DNA of 64,000 bases from Chloroflexota bacterium (lineage in GTDB: Bacteria > Chloroflexota > Anaerolineae > Anaerolineales > Anaerolineaceae): positions 1,178,001-1,242,000 of the forward strand of contig CP069394.1 in NCBI GenBank assembly GCA_016887485.1, written 5' to 3'. The notes beneath the pieces are model-generated. The model did no database searches. It saw nothing but the letters and a program-made list of their open reading frames with translations, and had not been told where the DNA came from. The translations under genes and the position numbers were made by a program. Below are positions 17,178 to 26,049 of the stretch, one piece after another (position 1 is the first letter of the stretch; each line of letters opens with the position of its first letter).

Positions 17178-18689
17178 ATGTATCCAATTCTGAGAAAAAA
17201 ACCGATGAAAATCCATACACGGAAAATCACCCTGATTCTGACGCTGGTCGTCATCCTGCTATCAGCCTGTACCGCCAATCCTCTGGCCACAGAACAGGTG
17301 CCCTCTGCAAATACTGAGAGTGTGGTCACAGAAACTGAAGCGCTCACTGCAACACCCAACCCAACCCCCAGCCCCACGCCTCTCCCCTTGAATGGGCAGG
17401 AAACCCAATACGACATCGATTTGACCATCGATTACTACAATCAATACATCTCTGGCAGCAGCCGGGCCCTTTATACCAATAAAACCGATCTTTTGATCCA
17501 CGAAATGGTCTTCATCGTCTATCCTGCCAGATTCCAAGCGATCTACATCAAATCCATTCGGGTGAACGAAACAACGATCACAGATTACGACTGGGATGCG
17601 CTCTACCTCGTGATCCCATTGAGCGCGCCATTACAGCCCGGGGAACAGGTTGCGGTCTCCTTTGATTTCGAACTGAACATGCCGACCCGTGAGGGCATCT
17701 TCAGTTATAACGGCAAAGAGCTGAACCTTTCCTATTTCATCCCAATGATCCCCTATTTCAATCCAGATGGCGGCTGGGTCATGAACGATGCTCAGGTCGT
17801 CAACAGCAAGATTGTTGGCGAATTCATCGTTCTGGAACCCTCGGATTTCAGTGTGAACATTCAATTCGCTGACCGCCGAGATAATTTCACCATTGCCGCC
17901 CCGGCCCTGCCCCAGGAGGCTGATGGTGTCATTCATTACCAGGTGGATTTGGCGCGTACCCTGACCTTTTCGATCAGTGATCAATATACCATAACGGAAC
18001 GGGAAGCTCAGGGGGTTAAAATCCTCGCTTATACCTTAAATGAACATGCCTGGGTTGGGGAAGATGTCGCCGATGTGGCAGTCCAATCTATTGACCTCTT
18101 TACGGAACTATTTGGCGAATACAACCGGGATGTGCTTTCAATTGTAGAGTTCAATGCCACCATCGGTATGGAATTTGATGGTCTGGTTTTTCTCAGTCCG
18201 GCATTCTATAACCTCTATCCCGGCAGCCCTCGATCGAACATCTATGTTTACACCGCCCATGAAATTGCCCACCAGTGGTTCTTCGCAATGGTTGGCAATG
18301 ACCAGGCGATGGAACCCTGGCTGGATGAGGCCTTTGCCACCTACGCCCAGAAGCTATTCTATGACCGCTTCTATCCGGATGACGCCGCCTGGATGTGGGA
18401 TAACTATGTCCTCGCCTATAATGCGCAAGGCGATGTAGATATTTCCATTTATTTTGGTGGAGATGATTCTGAATATCGAAAGATCGTCTACCTTAGAGGC
18501 GCTCGTTTCCTCCAGGCCCTTCGAGAAACCCTGGGAGAAGATACATTTTTCGCCTTCCTGCACGATTACGTCCGAACCTATCAGTACACCATCGTCACAA
18601 CCAGAGAATTCTGGACTTTCCTGCAATCCTACACAGACCTGGATTTGACCAGACTCCATGACGAATATTTCGGGACACCATTAACCTAA
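17178..18689 (+). CDS. M1-family (gluzincin) metallopeptidase lipoprotein
   Basis: Extracytoplasmic zinc peptidase anchored as a lipoprotein. The signal ends in ILLSAC (Cys at about residue 31 from 17178), followed by a TPNPTPSPTPLP linker. The catalytic HEIAHQ lies at about 361-366, with the third ligand in EPWLDEAFATY at about 384, the correct gluzincin spacing. The aminopeptidase GxMEN motif is seen only as a variant, IGMEFDGLVFL, so specificity may differ from classical M1 enzymes. A start at ATG 17205 would also give a good signal peptide. Confidence 0.85.
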   Translation: MYPILRKKPMKIHTRKITLILTLVVILLSACTANPLATEQVPSANTESVVTETEALTATPNPTPSPTPLPLNGQETQYDIDLTIDYYNQYISGSSRALYTNKTDLLIHEMVFIVYPARFQAIYIKSIRVNETTITDYDWDALYLVIPLSAPLQPGEQVAVSFDFELNMPTREGIFSYNGKELNLSYFIPMIPYFNPDGGWVMNDAQVVNSKIVGEFIVLEPSDFSVNIQFADRRDNFTIAAPALPQEADGVIHYQVDLARTLTFSISDQYTITEREAQGVKILAYTLNEHAWVGEDVADVAVQSIDLFTELFGEYNRDVLSIVEFNATIGMEFDGLVFLSPAFYNLYPGSPRSNIYVYTAHEIAHQWFFAMVGNDQAMEPWLDEAFATYAQKLFYDRFYPDDAAWMWDNYVLAYNAQGDVDISIYFGGDDSEYRKIVYLRGARFLQALRETLGEDTFFAFLHDYVRTYQYTIVTTREFWTFLQSYTDLDLTRLHDEYFGTPLT

Positions 18690-18750
18690 CTCAACCCATT
18701 AGCTCAGATTAACGACACTTTTGCCAATTAGAGAAGAAGATTTGTCGCGC

Positions 18751-18778
18751 TTGACATTCAGTCATTTAATGCTATGAT
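18751..18778 (+). promoter_or_regulatory. Promoter of the LysM-M23 gene
   Basis: TTGACA (18751-18756), a 16-nt spacer and TATGAT (18773-18778). The -35 element is consensus. It is followed by the CAGGAG ribosome site and ATG 18796, leaving a leader of about 10 nt. Confidence 0.8.
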
Positions 18779-18795
18779 GCCTCAGGAGAAAATTT

Positions 18796-20004
18796 ATGGC
18801 TAATGAAAACAAAAACTCCAAAAATGATAAAATAAACGAGCCTCTGGATATCGAAGTGATCCTCCCGGAGGACAAAGAACCCCCAACCAGTGAAGGATCA
18901 ACCGCATTGGGCTTTATGAAAAACCAAAAGACCCTCTGGATTGGCTTCTGGACGATTATCCTGATTGTAGGACTGCTTGGCATCTGGGGCATTGGCTCCC
19001 TGATCGTTCATGCCACTGCGGAACCCTTGGAACCGACAGCTATTCCCACCGCCACCTTCGTTCCCACACCGGAAAATCTGGCGGCACCCAATTTCACGAC
19101 TGAAAATGAGCAGGATGGCGTTGTTCGGGAACCGGAAGTACAGACTACAGTGGAAGCAGTAACTACCGTCGAAGTTAAAGACCGAACTGACTACGAAATC
19201 TACATCGTCCAGGAAGGCGATACCATCTTTGATATCGCGGATAGATACGGCCTGGCAGCAGAAACCATCCTCTGGACCAACTGGTACGTCCTGGGTGAAA
19301 TGCCGGATGCCATCTATCCCGGCAATGAAGTGATTATTCCCCCAACTAACGGCGCTATGTATAAATGGTATGATGGCGACGGACTGAATGGTGTCTCAAG
19401 TTATTTCGGCGTTACCCCTGAGGACATCATAAACTACCCCCTCAACAATCTGGACCCCGATTCTATCGGTGATTGGTCTCTTCCAAACATCGCAGCTGGG
19501 ACAATGCTCTTTGTGCCGGGCGGCACCCGGCCCAATGTATCCTGGGTTCCGGCTCGGGGTGAAGAATTATCCGGCAATGCCTATCTTGGCCCTGGCGCTT
19601 GCAGCGGCATCCTTTATGGCAATATCGGCACCGGCACTTTCACCTGGCCGACCGATAATCACTGGCTCTCCGGCTATGATTACACCCCACCGGTGCATAA
19701 CGGTCTGGACTTTGATGGTGACCTGGGCAGCCCGCTTTATGCCGCCGACTCCGGCGTGGTCATCTATTCCGGTTGGTCCGACCGTGGTTACGGCAACTTG
19801 ATCGTGATCGACCACGATGGCGGCTGGCAGACCTATTATGGTCACATTATGGATGGCGGCCTGCTGGTCGGCTGCGGCGCTAACGTGGTCAAGGGCGAAC
19901 TAATCGCCTACATGGGCAGCACCGGCAATTCTACCGGCCCTCACCTGCACTTCGAAATGCGTCAGGGCGGTGCCGCGGTGAACCCCTGGTCCTACCTGCA
20001 ATAG
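18796..20004 (+). CDS. Membrane-anchored LysM and M23 peptidase-domain protein
   Basis: Predicted cell-wall hydrolase or organiser. Order: acidic cytoplasmic N-terminus (1-48), one membrane helix at about 51-74, a Pro/Thr/Glu-rich stem, and a LysM domain at about 134-180 (YIVQEGDTIFDIADRYGL). A second LysM-like segment covers about 190-240, and an M23/LytM domain spans about 275-400. The zinc ligands are canonical: HNGLDFD (H-x3-D) and GPHLHFE (HxH). It is the only M23 protein of this neighbourhood with regular spacing; compare the three minus-strand paralogue-like proteins next door. Confidence 0.9.
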   Translation: MANENKNSKNDKINEPLDIEVILPEDKEPPTSEGSTALGFMKNQKTLWIGFWTIILIVGLLGIWGIGSLIVHATAEPLEPTAIPTATFVPTPENLAAPNFTTENEQDGVVREPEVQTTVEAVTTVEVKDRTDYEIYIVQEGDTIFDIADRYGLAAETILWTNWYVLGEMPDAIYPGNEVIIPPTNGAMYKWYDGDGLNGVSSYFGVTPEDIINYPLNNLDPDSIGDWSLPNIAAGTMLFVPGGTRPNVSWVPARGEELSGNAYLGPGACSGILYGNIGTGTFTWPTDNHWLSGYDYTPPVHNGLDFDGDLGSPLYAADSGVVIYSGWSDRGYGNLIVIDHDGGWQTYYGHIMDGGLLVGCGANVVKGELIAYMGSTGNSTGPHLHFEMRQGGAAVNPWSYLQ

Positions 20005-20025
20005 ACAAACCCAATATATCAAATC

Positions 20026-20056
20026 AAAAGCCGCCCAAACGGGCGGCTTTTTTGTT
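20026..20056. terminator. Bidirectional terminator
   Basis: AAAGCCGCCC and GGGCGGCTTT pair across a 4-nt loop, with T-runs on both strands (six T on plus, TTTTG on minus). It separates two convergent cell-wall genes. Confidence 0.9.
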
Positions 20057-20078
20057 GCCTGAAATTATTGGTTAACGC

Positions 20079-21551
20079 TTATTGTTCTGTCGAATCCACC
20101 GGGATAGCGCTGCGGTTATCAGGGTTCGTGTTAGCAAGGATATAAACATCCCCTTTGACCAAATATCCTGAATAAGCCTGATCCCCCTCTAAAGGCCGCC
20201 ATCCGGAGAGCACAAACGGGATCACCCCGCTGGCTCTCATCCACTCACCATTATATTTACGAGCGATGTGAATATGCGTCCCGGTGGAGTGGCCGCCCTC
20301 ACAGGAGGGATAGCCCAGGAAGTCACCCATCTCGACCTCAGTGCCCACCGGCACGCGTCCCTCATTGGAAATATGAAGATAGGTAATATTCCAACCGGTG
20401 TGTTCATCCCCATCCCCATCCAGGTCTAGGACAAGATATCCATCGCCATCGCGGACAACAACGCCAGCACCAACTGCTGTTGCAGGAACATTCGAAATGA
20501 AGCAGCCGGTCCGGTCAGACGGCGGAGCGAAATCCAAAGCGCTCCAGGGCATCAGACTGCCCCATCCGCTGTGCGGGCCGCCCGTGAAAGCCCAGGAGAC
20601 ATCGTTGACATAGGGCAAAGATAATTCCGGCTGGGTAAGCGAGCCTGGAATATGCGCTTCCACGCCCCAGGGATCGCCAAACAGCCGTTGGTAGGTTGCT
20701 GCAAAGCCATCCGGCCCTATGGCAGCCTGATAAGCATTCACATCCAGAACCTGCGCAAAATAATATTGCAGGGCAACGGTCGCGGCATTCTGCCAGGGAT
20801 CCGGCCGGGTGATGGTGCCATCGTCCAATTCAAATTCGATCAGATCGCCTTCACGCCAGCGATAATAGCCGTCATTCAGCGTGTCAGCGGCGTGCAAGAG
20901 CTGCAAGTAGAGCGTGAGCCAATAGGGCGATTCCAGCCCCAGGACGTTCTCATCCACATCCTCAGGGGGCACATCCATTGAAAATGCACCGGTCTGATAC
21001 TCCAGCACCGCCAGCAGCACCTTGGGGCTGACGGAATAACTAGCAGCCACGTAATCCACAATCTCAGCAGCCGAACGGGTTCCACTGAAAGCCCAAGCGG
21101 CATATTTATAAAGCCAGCCCCCCTGCTGATTGACAAACTGCGCTGTATTGAATGAAGAAGCATCCGGGCCATTGACATACACGGTATCCGGAATGATTTG
21201 ATACGGCGTGCCCCACAACGCCCGATAATAGATCGGGATCGACATGGGCATGCCAGTCGGCATGGTCGTGGCATCACTCGGGATATTGGGATTAACGGCC
21301 CGAATCTCCGCCACAGTGGTGTTGAACCGAGTTGCCAGTGCGGGCAGGTTATCCCCCGGCTGGGCGATATATTCCACCAACTGGCCGGGTTCATAAGCGG
21401 GCCGGGTTGGAAAAGGCGTCATTGCGGGAACAGCTGTCTCAATAAGGTTTTCATCGGCCGCAGGCAGGATGAAAGTCGGTGCCATGCTTGAGGTGCAGGC
21501 AGACAAAAAAAGAACCAGAAATATTGAGATCAGTAAAATTTTTCGAGTCAT
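20079..21551 (-). CDS. LysM lipoprotein with lysozyme-like and variant M23 domains (paralogue C)
   Basis: Secreted lipoprotein (lipobox FLSAC, Cys at about 19) predicted to bind and perhaps cut peptidoglycan. A LysM domain lies at about 60-110 (YIAQPGDNLPALATRF). A helical stretch at about 160-190 with YSVSPKVLLAVLEYQTG resembles the SLT/lysozyme-like entry helix. The C-terminal M23-like domain (about 315-470) has the His and Asp in GGPHSGWG...ALDFA separated by 13 residues instead of the usual 4, and ends in GTHIHIARKYNGEW. Two similar proteins follow upstream on the same strand. Catalytic activity is uncertain. Confidence 0.8.
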   Translation of the reverse strand: MTRKILLISIFLVLFLSACTSSMAPTFILPAADENLIETAVPAMTPFPTRPAYEPGQLVEYIAQPGDNLPALATRFNTTVAEIRAVNPNIPSDATTMPTGMPMSIPIYYRALWGTPYQIIPDTVYVNGPDASSFNTAQFVNQQGGWLYKYAAWAFSGTRSAAEIVDYVAASYSVSPKVLLAVLEYQTGAFSMDVPPEDVDENVLGLESPYWLTLYLQLLHAADTLNDGYYRWREGDLIEFELDDGTITRPDPWQNAATVALQYYFAQVLDVNAYQAAIGPDGFAATYQRLFGDPWGVEAHIPGSLTQPELSLPYVNDVSWAFTGGPHSGWGSLMPWSALDFAPPSDRTGCFISNVPATAVGAGVVVRDGDGYLVLDLDGDGDEHTGWNITYLHISNEGRVPVGTEVEMGDFLGYPSCEGGHSTGTHIHIARKYNGEWMRASGVIPFVLSGWRPLEGDQAYSGYLVKGDVYILANTNPDNRSAIPVDSTEQ

Positions 21552-21675
21552 ATCATTAAGGGGTTATGTTATCAAAAACCGAGGCCCATACCCACTCGGA
21601 CCACAGGTTTGAATTCCACGTTGGATTTTCAAGAAAGAAGGATACTCGCTCTAAAGGAAAAAGTCCAGTTAAGCG

Positions 21676-23286
21676 CTATTGCTCCCGGGTAATTTGGCTT
21701 TCATACGTGCTGGCGGTGTTGGAATAGATCACCTCATCGCCCCGGATAAGCCAACCTTCATAGGACTGGGTGGCCGCCTTCGCCTGCCATCCACTGAGCA
21801 CAAAGGACAATGGGCCATCAGCAGGAATCCACTCTCCGTTATAACGTCGGGCGATGTGAATATGCGTACCGGTAGCGCGGCCGCCCTCGCAGGATGGATG
21901 TCCAAGCCGGTCACCGACTTCCACCCAGGTACCCACCGCAATCCGGTCTTTGGTGGCCACATGCAGGTAGAGCATGGTCCAACCGGTTTGCTCATAGCCA
22001 TCCCCATCCATATCAATCACCACCACACCGTTTTCTGAGCGTGTAATCAATCCCTGAATGGATGCCACGACCCAGGCATTGGATTCTACACAGCCGGATT
22101 CTGCACTGGCAGGCGCAAAATCAAGCGCCGCGCGGATATCCGCCACCGACCAGGCAGCATGCGGGCCGCCCGTAAACGCCCAAAGCCGGCCAATCTCAAA
22201 AGGCAGGATCATTTCGGGCTGCTCGGTATCCACAGGAATCAGCGGTTCCACTTCCTGAGCCCTGATCCAGGGGTTGCCCATCATCGAATCATAAAAGTCC
22301 AGGAAATTCTGCTCACCATAGAGCGCCTGGGACCAATCTTCATAAGTATAGAGCGCTGCAAAGGCGTGCATCAGGCCCACCGTGCCGGAATTCAGGTCGG
22401 GGGCAATCCGGACGACATCGCCTTCGTCAAAAAGCACCACCAGGGTCCGCCCCTCCCACCAACCGTAATAACCATCCATCACATTGCTGGCGAACCAGGC
22501 CGCCTGGGCATAAAGGCCCTCCTCCGCAGAGTTGATATATCCCATCGGATATCTCACTTCATTGGACGTCTGGGGTTGACCGAAGACCCAGCCGGATTCA
22601 TATTCCAAGAAAGCCAGCACCAATCGGGGATTGATCGAGTATTCCAGCGCGATCCGTTCGATGATCTGCGCGCCAGTCATCACCACAATCGAATGGCTGT
22701 CATCCCGATAGGTTGAGAGATATCCCCCCGCTTCATTGATAAAGGCTTCAATATCAAAATCTACGGTGGAAGGAGAGAAAGTCACTTCGCTGTCCGGCAG
22801 GAGCTTGCTGGAGGAACTGGTGACATTTAGTTCGTTGGGAATAATCAACAAGGTGCCGGGGGCCAAGAATCCCTCTCTGTTGAGCGTGTTTGGCAGGATT
22901 TCATCCATCCCCACGCCAAAGTGAGCGCTCACCACCGCCAGACTGTCACCGGCCGTCGTGTAATACAAAATCTGGGGGTCATCACTGGGGGGGACAAGTT
23001 GTCCTTGAGTGGGAATGGCGGCAATCGGTGTTTCTTCTGGTGCTTCGGTTACAGCCACTTCCGTCATGAGTGTTTCAGTAACCTGGCTCACAGCTGGTGT
23101 TTGGGTCGGGATTGCGATTTGGTCGGTCTCAACCTCAACAACCGGCGCCAAGGCAGGATACACTATCACACCGCAGACGGCCAAAGCCAAAACCAGCGCT
23201 GATCCCAGGATCACACCGGTCCGCTTGACCCGTCTTCGATAATAACGTTCTCTAGCGCTGGATGGCGTTGAACGCCGACCGCCCAT
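21676..23286 (-). CDS. LysM, lysozyme-like and variant M23-domain protein (paralogue B)
   Basis: Membrane-anchored envelope protein. It has a basic cytoplasmic N-terminus, a signal-anchor helix at about 25-45, a Thr/Glu-rich stem and a LysM at about 108-150. An SLT-like helix at about 213-240 contains YSINPRLVLAFLEYESG, including an Glu-Ser pair. A variant M23 domain (about 370-515) carries GGPHAAWS...ALDFAP and GTHIHIARRYNGEW. ATG 23286 has GGAGG 6 nt upstream; the longer frame would begin with TTG. It overlaps the 3' end of paralogue A by 35 nt, so the two are translationally coupled. Unlike A and C it has no lipobox. Confidence 0.8.
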   Translation of the reverse strand: MGGRRSTPSSARERYYRRRVKRTGVILGSALVLALAVCGVIVYPALAPVVEVETDQIAIPTQTPAVSQVTETLMTEVAVTEAPEETPIAAIPTQGQLVPPSDDPQILYYTTAGDSLAVVSAHFGVGMDEILPNTLNREGFLAPGTLLIIPNELNVTSSSSKLLPDSEVTFSPSTVDFDIEAFINEAGGYLSTYRDDSHSIVVMTGAQIIERIALEYSINPRLVLAFLEYESGWVFGQPQTSNEVRYPMGYINSAEEGLYAQAAWFASNVMDGYYGWWEGRTLVVLFDEGDVVRIAPDLNSGTVGLMHAFAALYTYEDWSQALYGEQNFLDFYDSMMGNPWIRAQEVEPLIPVDTEQPEMILPFEIGRLWAFTGGPHAAWSVADIRAALDFAPASAESGCVESNAWVVASIQGLITRSENGVVVIDMDGDGYEQTGWTMLYLHVATKDRIAVGTWVEVGDRLGHPSCEGGRATGTHIHIARRYNGEWIPADGPLSFVLSGWQAKAATQSYEGWLIRGDEVIYSNTASTYESQITREQ

Positions 23287-24772
23287 CCCAAGCCTCCACA
23301 ATCCGGGCTCCCTTGATCAGGGAGCCATTGTATTCGACACCATACCCTGCAGACACCCAACCATCCATCACAAATGGTAGGTCACCATCTGCGGCAATCC
23401 ATACTCCATTATAACGCCGGGCGATGTGTAAATGCGCACCGGTGGAAACCCCGCCCTCGCACGAGGCATGTCCCACCCGGTCTCCGGCCTCCAAATAAGT
23501 CCCAACTTCCACCCGTTCCCAGCTGCTGACATGCATATAGAGGATCGACCAACCATCCTGCCAGATGCCATCGCCAGCCAGCTCCTGAACGACAACGCCA
23601 TTGCCGGTATACACCACCTCACCAGGAGCCACAGCCGCCACCCAAAATGCACTGGCATAGCAGCCCACATCATCCGGCGGTGCAAAATCAAGCGCAGCCC
23701 AGGCCGATCCGGCATCCCAGCCGGAATGAGGGCCGCTGGTATAGGCCCAGACATCGCCAACCTCAAATGGCAGTTGTAAAGTCGGTTGTGTCAGGTTTTC
23801 CGGCAGCAGCGGATCGACGGCATAGGAAAATGGGTTACCAAAGAGTGACACGTAGGTTTGGTAAATACCTGCCTCAGAGGTCGCCTGGTCCCAGGTCGCT
23901 GCTGTGGTCAAATTGCTCATCAAATTGAGTACGCCAGCGGTTCCGGCATTGATCGTGGGATCCACCTCAACGACAGTGGAATCCGTGAGCGTCCAAATGC
24001 TGATTGTTTCAATCCCCCACTTGTAAAAGCCTTCATTTAAAAGACTGGCTGCCAGACTGAGCTGGCTATAAAGCCCTTCTCGATATTCCTCATAAACCCG
24101 CATGGGATAGACCATCGTCTCGCTGGCAGGGGTTGCTTCGGTCACCCAGCCGCTCTGATACTCCAAAACAGCGAGCAATAAACGGGGATTCACCGAATAT
24201 TCCGTAGCCACCCGGCTCACTACCCCTGCACCGGAGGTCACCACTCCATCCAGGGTTTGGTAATACGAAGCCAAATACCCATTCCGGCTGGAAACAAAAG
24301 CATCCACATCAAAAGCAGCGTTTCCCGGGCTATAGACCAATTCCGAATCCGGGATGATCTTGAACGGTGAAGCCAGCAGATCAAAGGATGGAATCGGAAT
24401 GAGCAGATTGATCCCAACTTCAATAATATCCGGGTTGGCTATGGTGTTCTCCCGCAGAATCTGATTCACAGAGACCTGGTAACGACCGGCAATTTTCGCC
24501 AGGGTATCTCCTGCCTGAACGGTGTAATAGGCCACTTCACTGCGCAAGGTGGGTAGGGTGATCGGGTTATTTGAGGTTGGTGTGGCATATGCGTTGCTGG
24601 TTGCAGCCATTTCAGTCGGGCTGGGAGTCTCCGTCGCGTAGATAAACATTCCCTCTGTCGAAGTGCTACCCTCCGAACTGGAAGCCTGCCAAACCTTGGC
24701 ACCCGGTCCGGGCCGGTAACAGCCGGTCAAAAAAACCGCCATCAGTAGGAATATGCCTAAGACTTTTTTCAT
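23252..24772 (-). CDS. LysM lipoprotein with lysozyme-like and variant M23 domains (paralogue A)
   Basis: Secreted lipoprotein (VFLTGC, Cys at about residue 18) with a LysM domain at about 80-125 (YTVQAGDTLAKIAGRYQV). An SLT-like helix at about 190-215 has YSVNPRLLLAVLEYQSG. The variant M23 region (about 340-490) has SGPHSGWD...ALDFAP and GAHLHIARRYNGVW. ATG 24772 starts 8 nt after the deacetylase stop; the in-frame start at 24805 would overlap that gene and spoils the signal peptide. It belongs to the same operon as the deacetylase and paralogue B. Probably a cell-wall binding or hydrolysing protein. Confidence 0.8.
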   Translation of the reverse strand: MKKVLGIFLLMAVFLTGCYRPGPGAKVWQASSSEGSTSTEGMFIYATETPSPTEMAATSNAYATPTSNNPITLPTLRSEVAYYTVQAGDTLAKIAGRYQVSVNQILRENTIANPDIIEVGINLLIPIPSFDLLASPFKIIPDSELVYSPGNAAFDVDAFVSSRNGYLASYYQTLDGVVTSGAGVVSRVATEYSVNPRLLLAVLEYQSGWVTEATPASETMVYPMRVYEEYREGLYSQLSLAASLLNEGFYKWGIETISIWTLTDSTVVEVDPTINAGTAGVLNLMSNLTTAATWDQATSEAGIYQTYVSLFGNPFSYAVDPLLPENLTQPTLQLPFEVGDVWAYTSGPHSGWDAGSAWAALDFAPPDDVGCYASAFWVAAVAPGEVVYTGNGVVVQELAGDGIWQDGWSILYMHVSSWERVEVGTYLEAGDRVGHASCEGGVSTGAHLHIARRYNGVWIAADGDLPFVMDGWVSAGYGVEYNGSLIKGARIVEAWDGRSAFNAIQR

Positions 24773-24780
24773 TGTGGCTG

Positions 24781-25911
24781 CTAATTCTCTGTCGTATCGC
24801 TGCAATAGAGATCGTAATAGAGCAGTTCAAGTTCCATCGCATCCACCGCCAGCGCTTCATTATGCTGGCTGATCTGTAGCGCTTTATTCAGGGCCACATC
24901 CGCAGCAGAAGACCAGGCCCGAGGCAGAACCATCAAGGGGTCATCCATCCCCTGTTCAGGTGCACCCAGAGGAATCCAATTGAACATCAGAGGTCCCCTG
25001 GAATAAACAGTGAAGCCAATCTCAAAACCTGCCTCACGGGCCATCTGCACCGCGTCCACCGTGAAATTGCCACCGGGCCAGATCAAAGCCTGAGCGATGG
25101 TGCCAAAATGTTCTTTGATCACCTCTATGGGTTTATAGATCTCTTCTTCCATCACATCCGTAGCTGTGTAATCCTGCAGATAAACATGGTTATGCCCATG
25201 GGACTGCACTTCCACATAACCGGTTGCTACATAAGCTTCAATTTTCTCCCACAGTTCATCCGAAGAGGTATCCGTGGTCGGGAAAGCCAGAGTCAAGGTC
25301 CAATCATTGGCTTCCAGATAGGGCATGAACAGTTCAGGCGTATCTGGCCGCCGGTCATCGAGGATCAGGATCATCGAATATTTCGGAATGGCGGCGTTAT
25401 TTTCAAGAAAATCAACCAATTCCGTTGTGGTGATCGTTTCGAAACCTAATTGTCTGGCGTAATCCATAAAAAACTCAAAGTACTCTGTCGTAATTTCCTC
25501 TGCCTTGGAAGGTGTCTTCCCAGGTTCGAGGATACTGTGAAACATAATGGGTACAACAATCGTGCCAGGTTCCGCTTTGCCCTCGCCCCACTTATTTTCC
25601 AAATAGGTACAGGGATTTTCGATATATTCCATCGGCGTCACACCAGCCAATAGGCCCGAAGCAGAAGGAGCGGAAAGCGCCCAGGGCGTGGGGGTGATTG
25701 TGGGTGTCGGGGGAATCTCTGTTGCAGTCGGCGTTTGAGTGGCGGTCGCTGTGACCGTTGGCGTGGCAGTGAGTGTTACCGCCACTGTCTCCGTTGCCGC
25801 GAGCAGAGCCTCAGCAGTCTGCGTCTCTGCCACCATGGCTTCCGGATGCTCGGAGCAGGCTGATATCAGTAATAAAAGCAGTAATAATAATATTTTTGAG
25901 TATTTCATCAT
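24781..25911 (-). CDS. Polysaccharide deacetylase-like lipoprotein
   Basis: Extracytoplasmic NodB-fold protein of the carbohydrate esterase 4 type, probably acting on cell-wall or exopolysaccharide. A run of leucines ends in the lipobox LISAC. A Thr/Pro-rich linker (about 45-80) follows. Motif 1 reads ILILDDRRPD (a usual TFDD is altered but the DD pair is kept), motif 2 is QSHGHNH, and motif 3 is IWPGGNF. I start at ATG 25911; the longer frame starts with TTG at 25932. It appears to be the first gene of the operon with LysM paralogues A and B. Confidence 0.8.
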   Translation of the reverse strand: MMKYSKILLLLLLLLISACSEHPEAMVAETQTAEALLAATETVAVTLTATPTVTATATQTPTATEIPPTPTITPTPWALSAPSASGLLAGVTPMEYIENPCTYLENKWGEGKAEPGTIVVPIMFHSILEPGKTPSKAEEITTEYFEFFMDYARQLGFETITTTELVDFLENNAAIPKYSMILILDDRRPDTPELFMPYLEANDWTLTLAFPTTDTSSDELWEKIEAYVATGYVEVQSHGHNHVYLQDYTATDVMEEEIYKPIEVIKEHFGTIAQALIWPGGNFTVDAVQMAREAGFEIGFTVYSRGPLMFNWIPLGAPEQGMDDPLMVLPRAWSSAADVALNKALQISQHNEALAVDAMELELLYYDLYCSDTTEN

Positions 25912-25976
25912 ATCCCATTGTGTTGACAACAAATCATATTGATTATACCGAAAACATCATTTCGTATCTATTTTTC

Positions 25977-26005
25977 ATGACAAACCATGGATTTTATTGT
26001 AGACT
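25977..26005 (+). promoter_or_regulatory. Promoter of the multihaem cytochrome gene
   Basis: ATGACA (25977-25982), a 17-nt spacer and TAGACT (26000-26005), 45 nt upstream of the cytochrome ATG. Both hexamers differ from consensus at one or two positions. Confidence 0.6.
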
Positions 26006-26049
26006 ATTAAGTGAGGTTGAATGATCACCAGCGTAAAAGGAGTTCAATT

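Noticed and set aside
25660-25810. Repeated GTTGGCGTxGC-type sequence
   Set aside because: Codes for the Thr/Pro linker of the deacetylase lipoprotein; not a mobile or repeat element.
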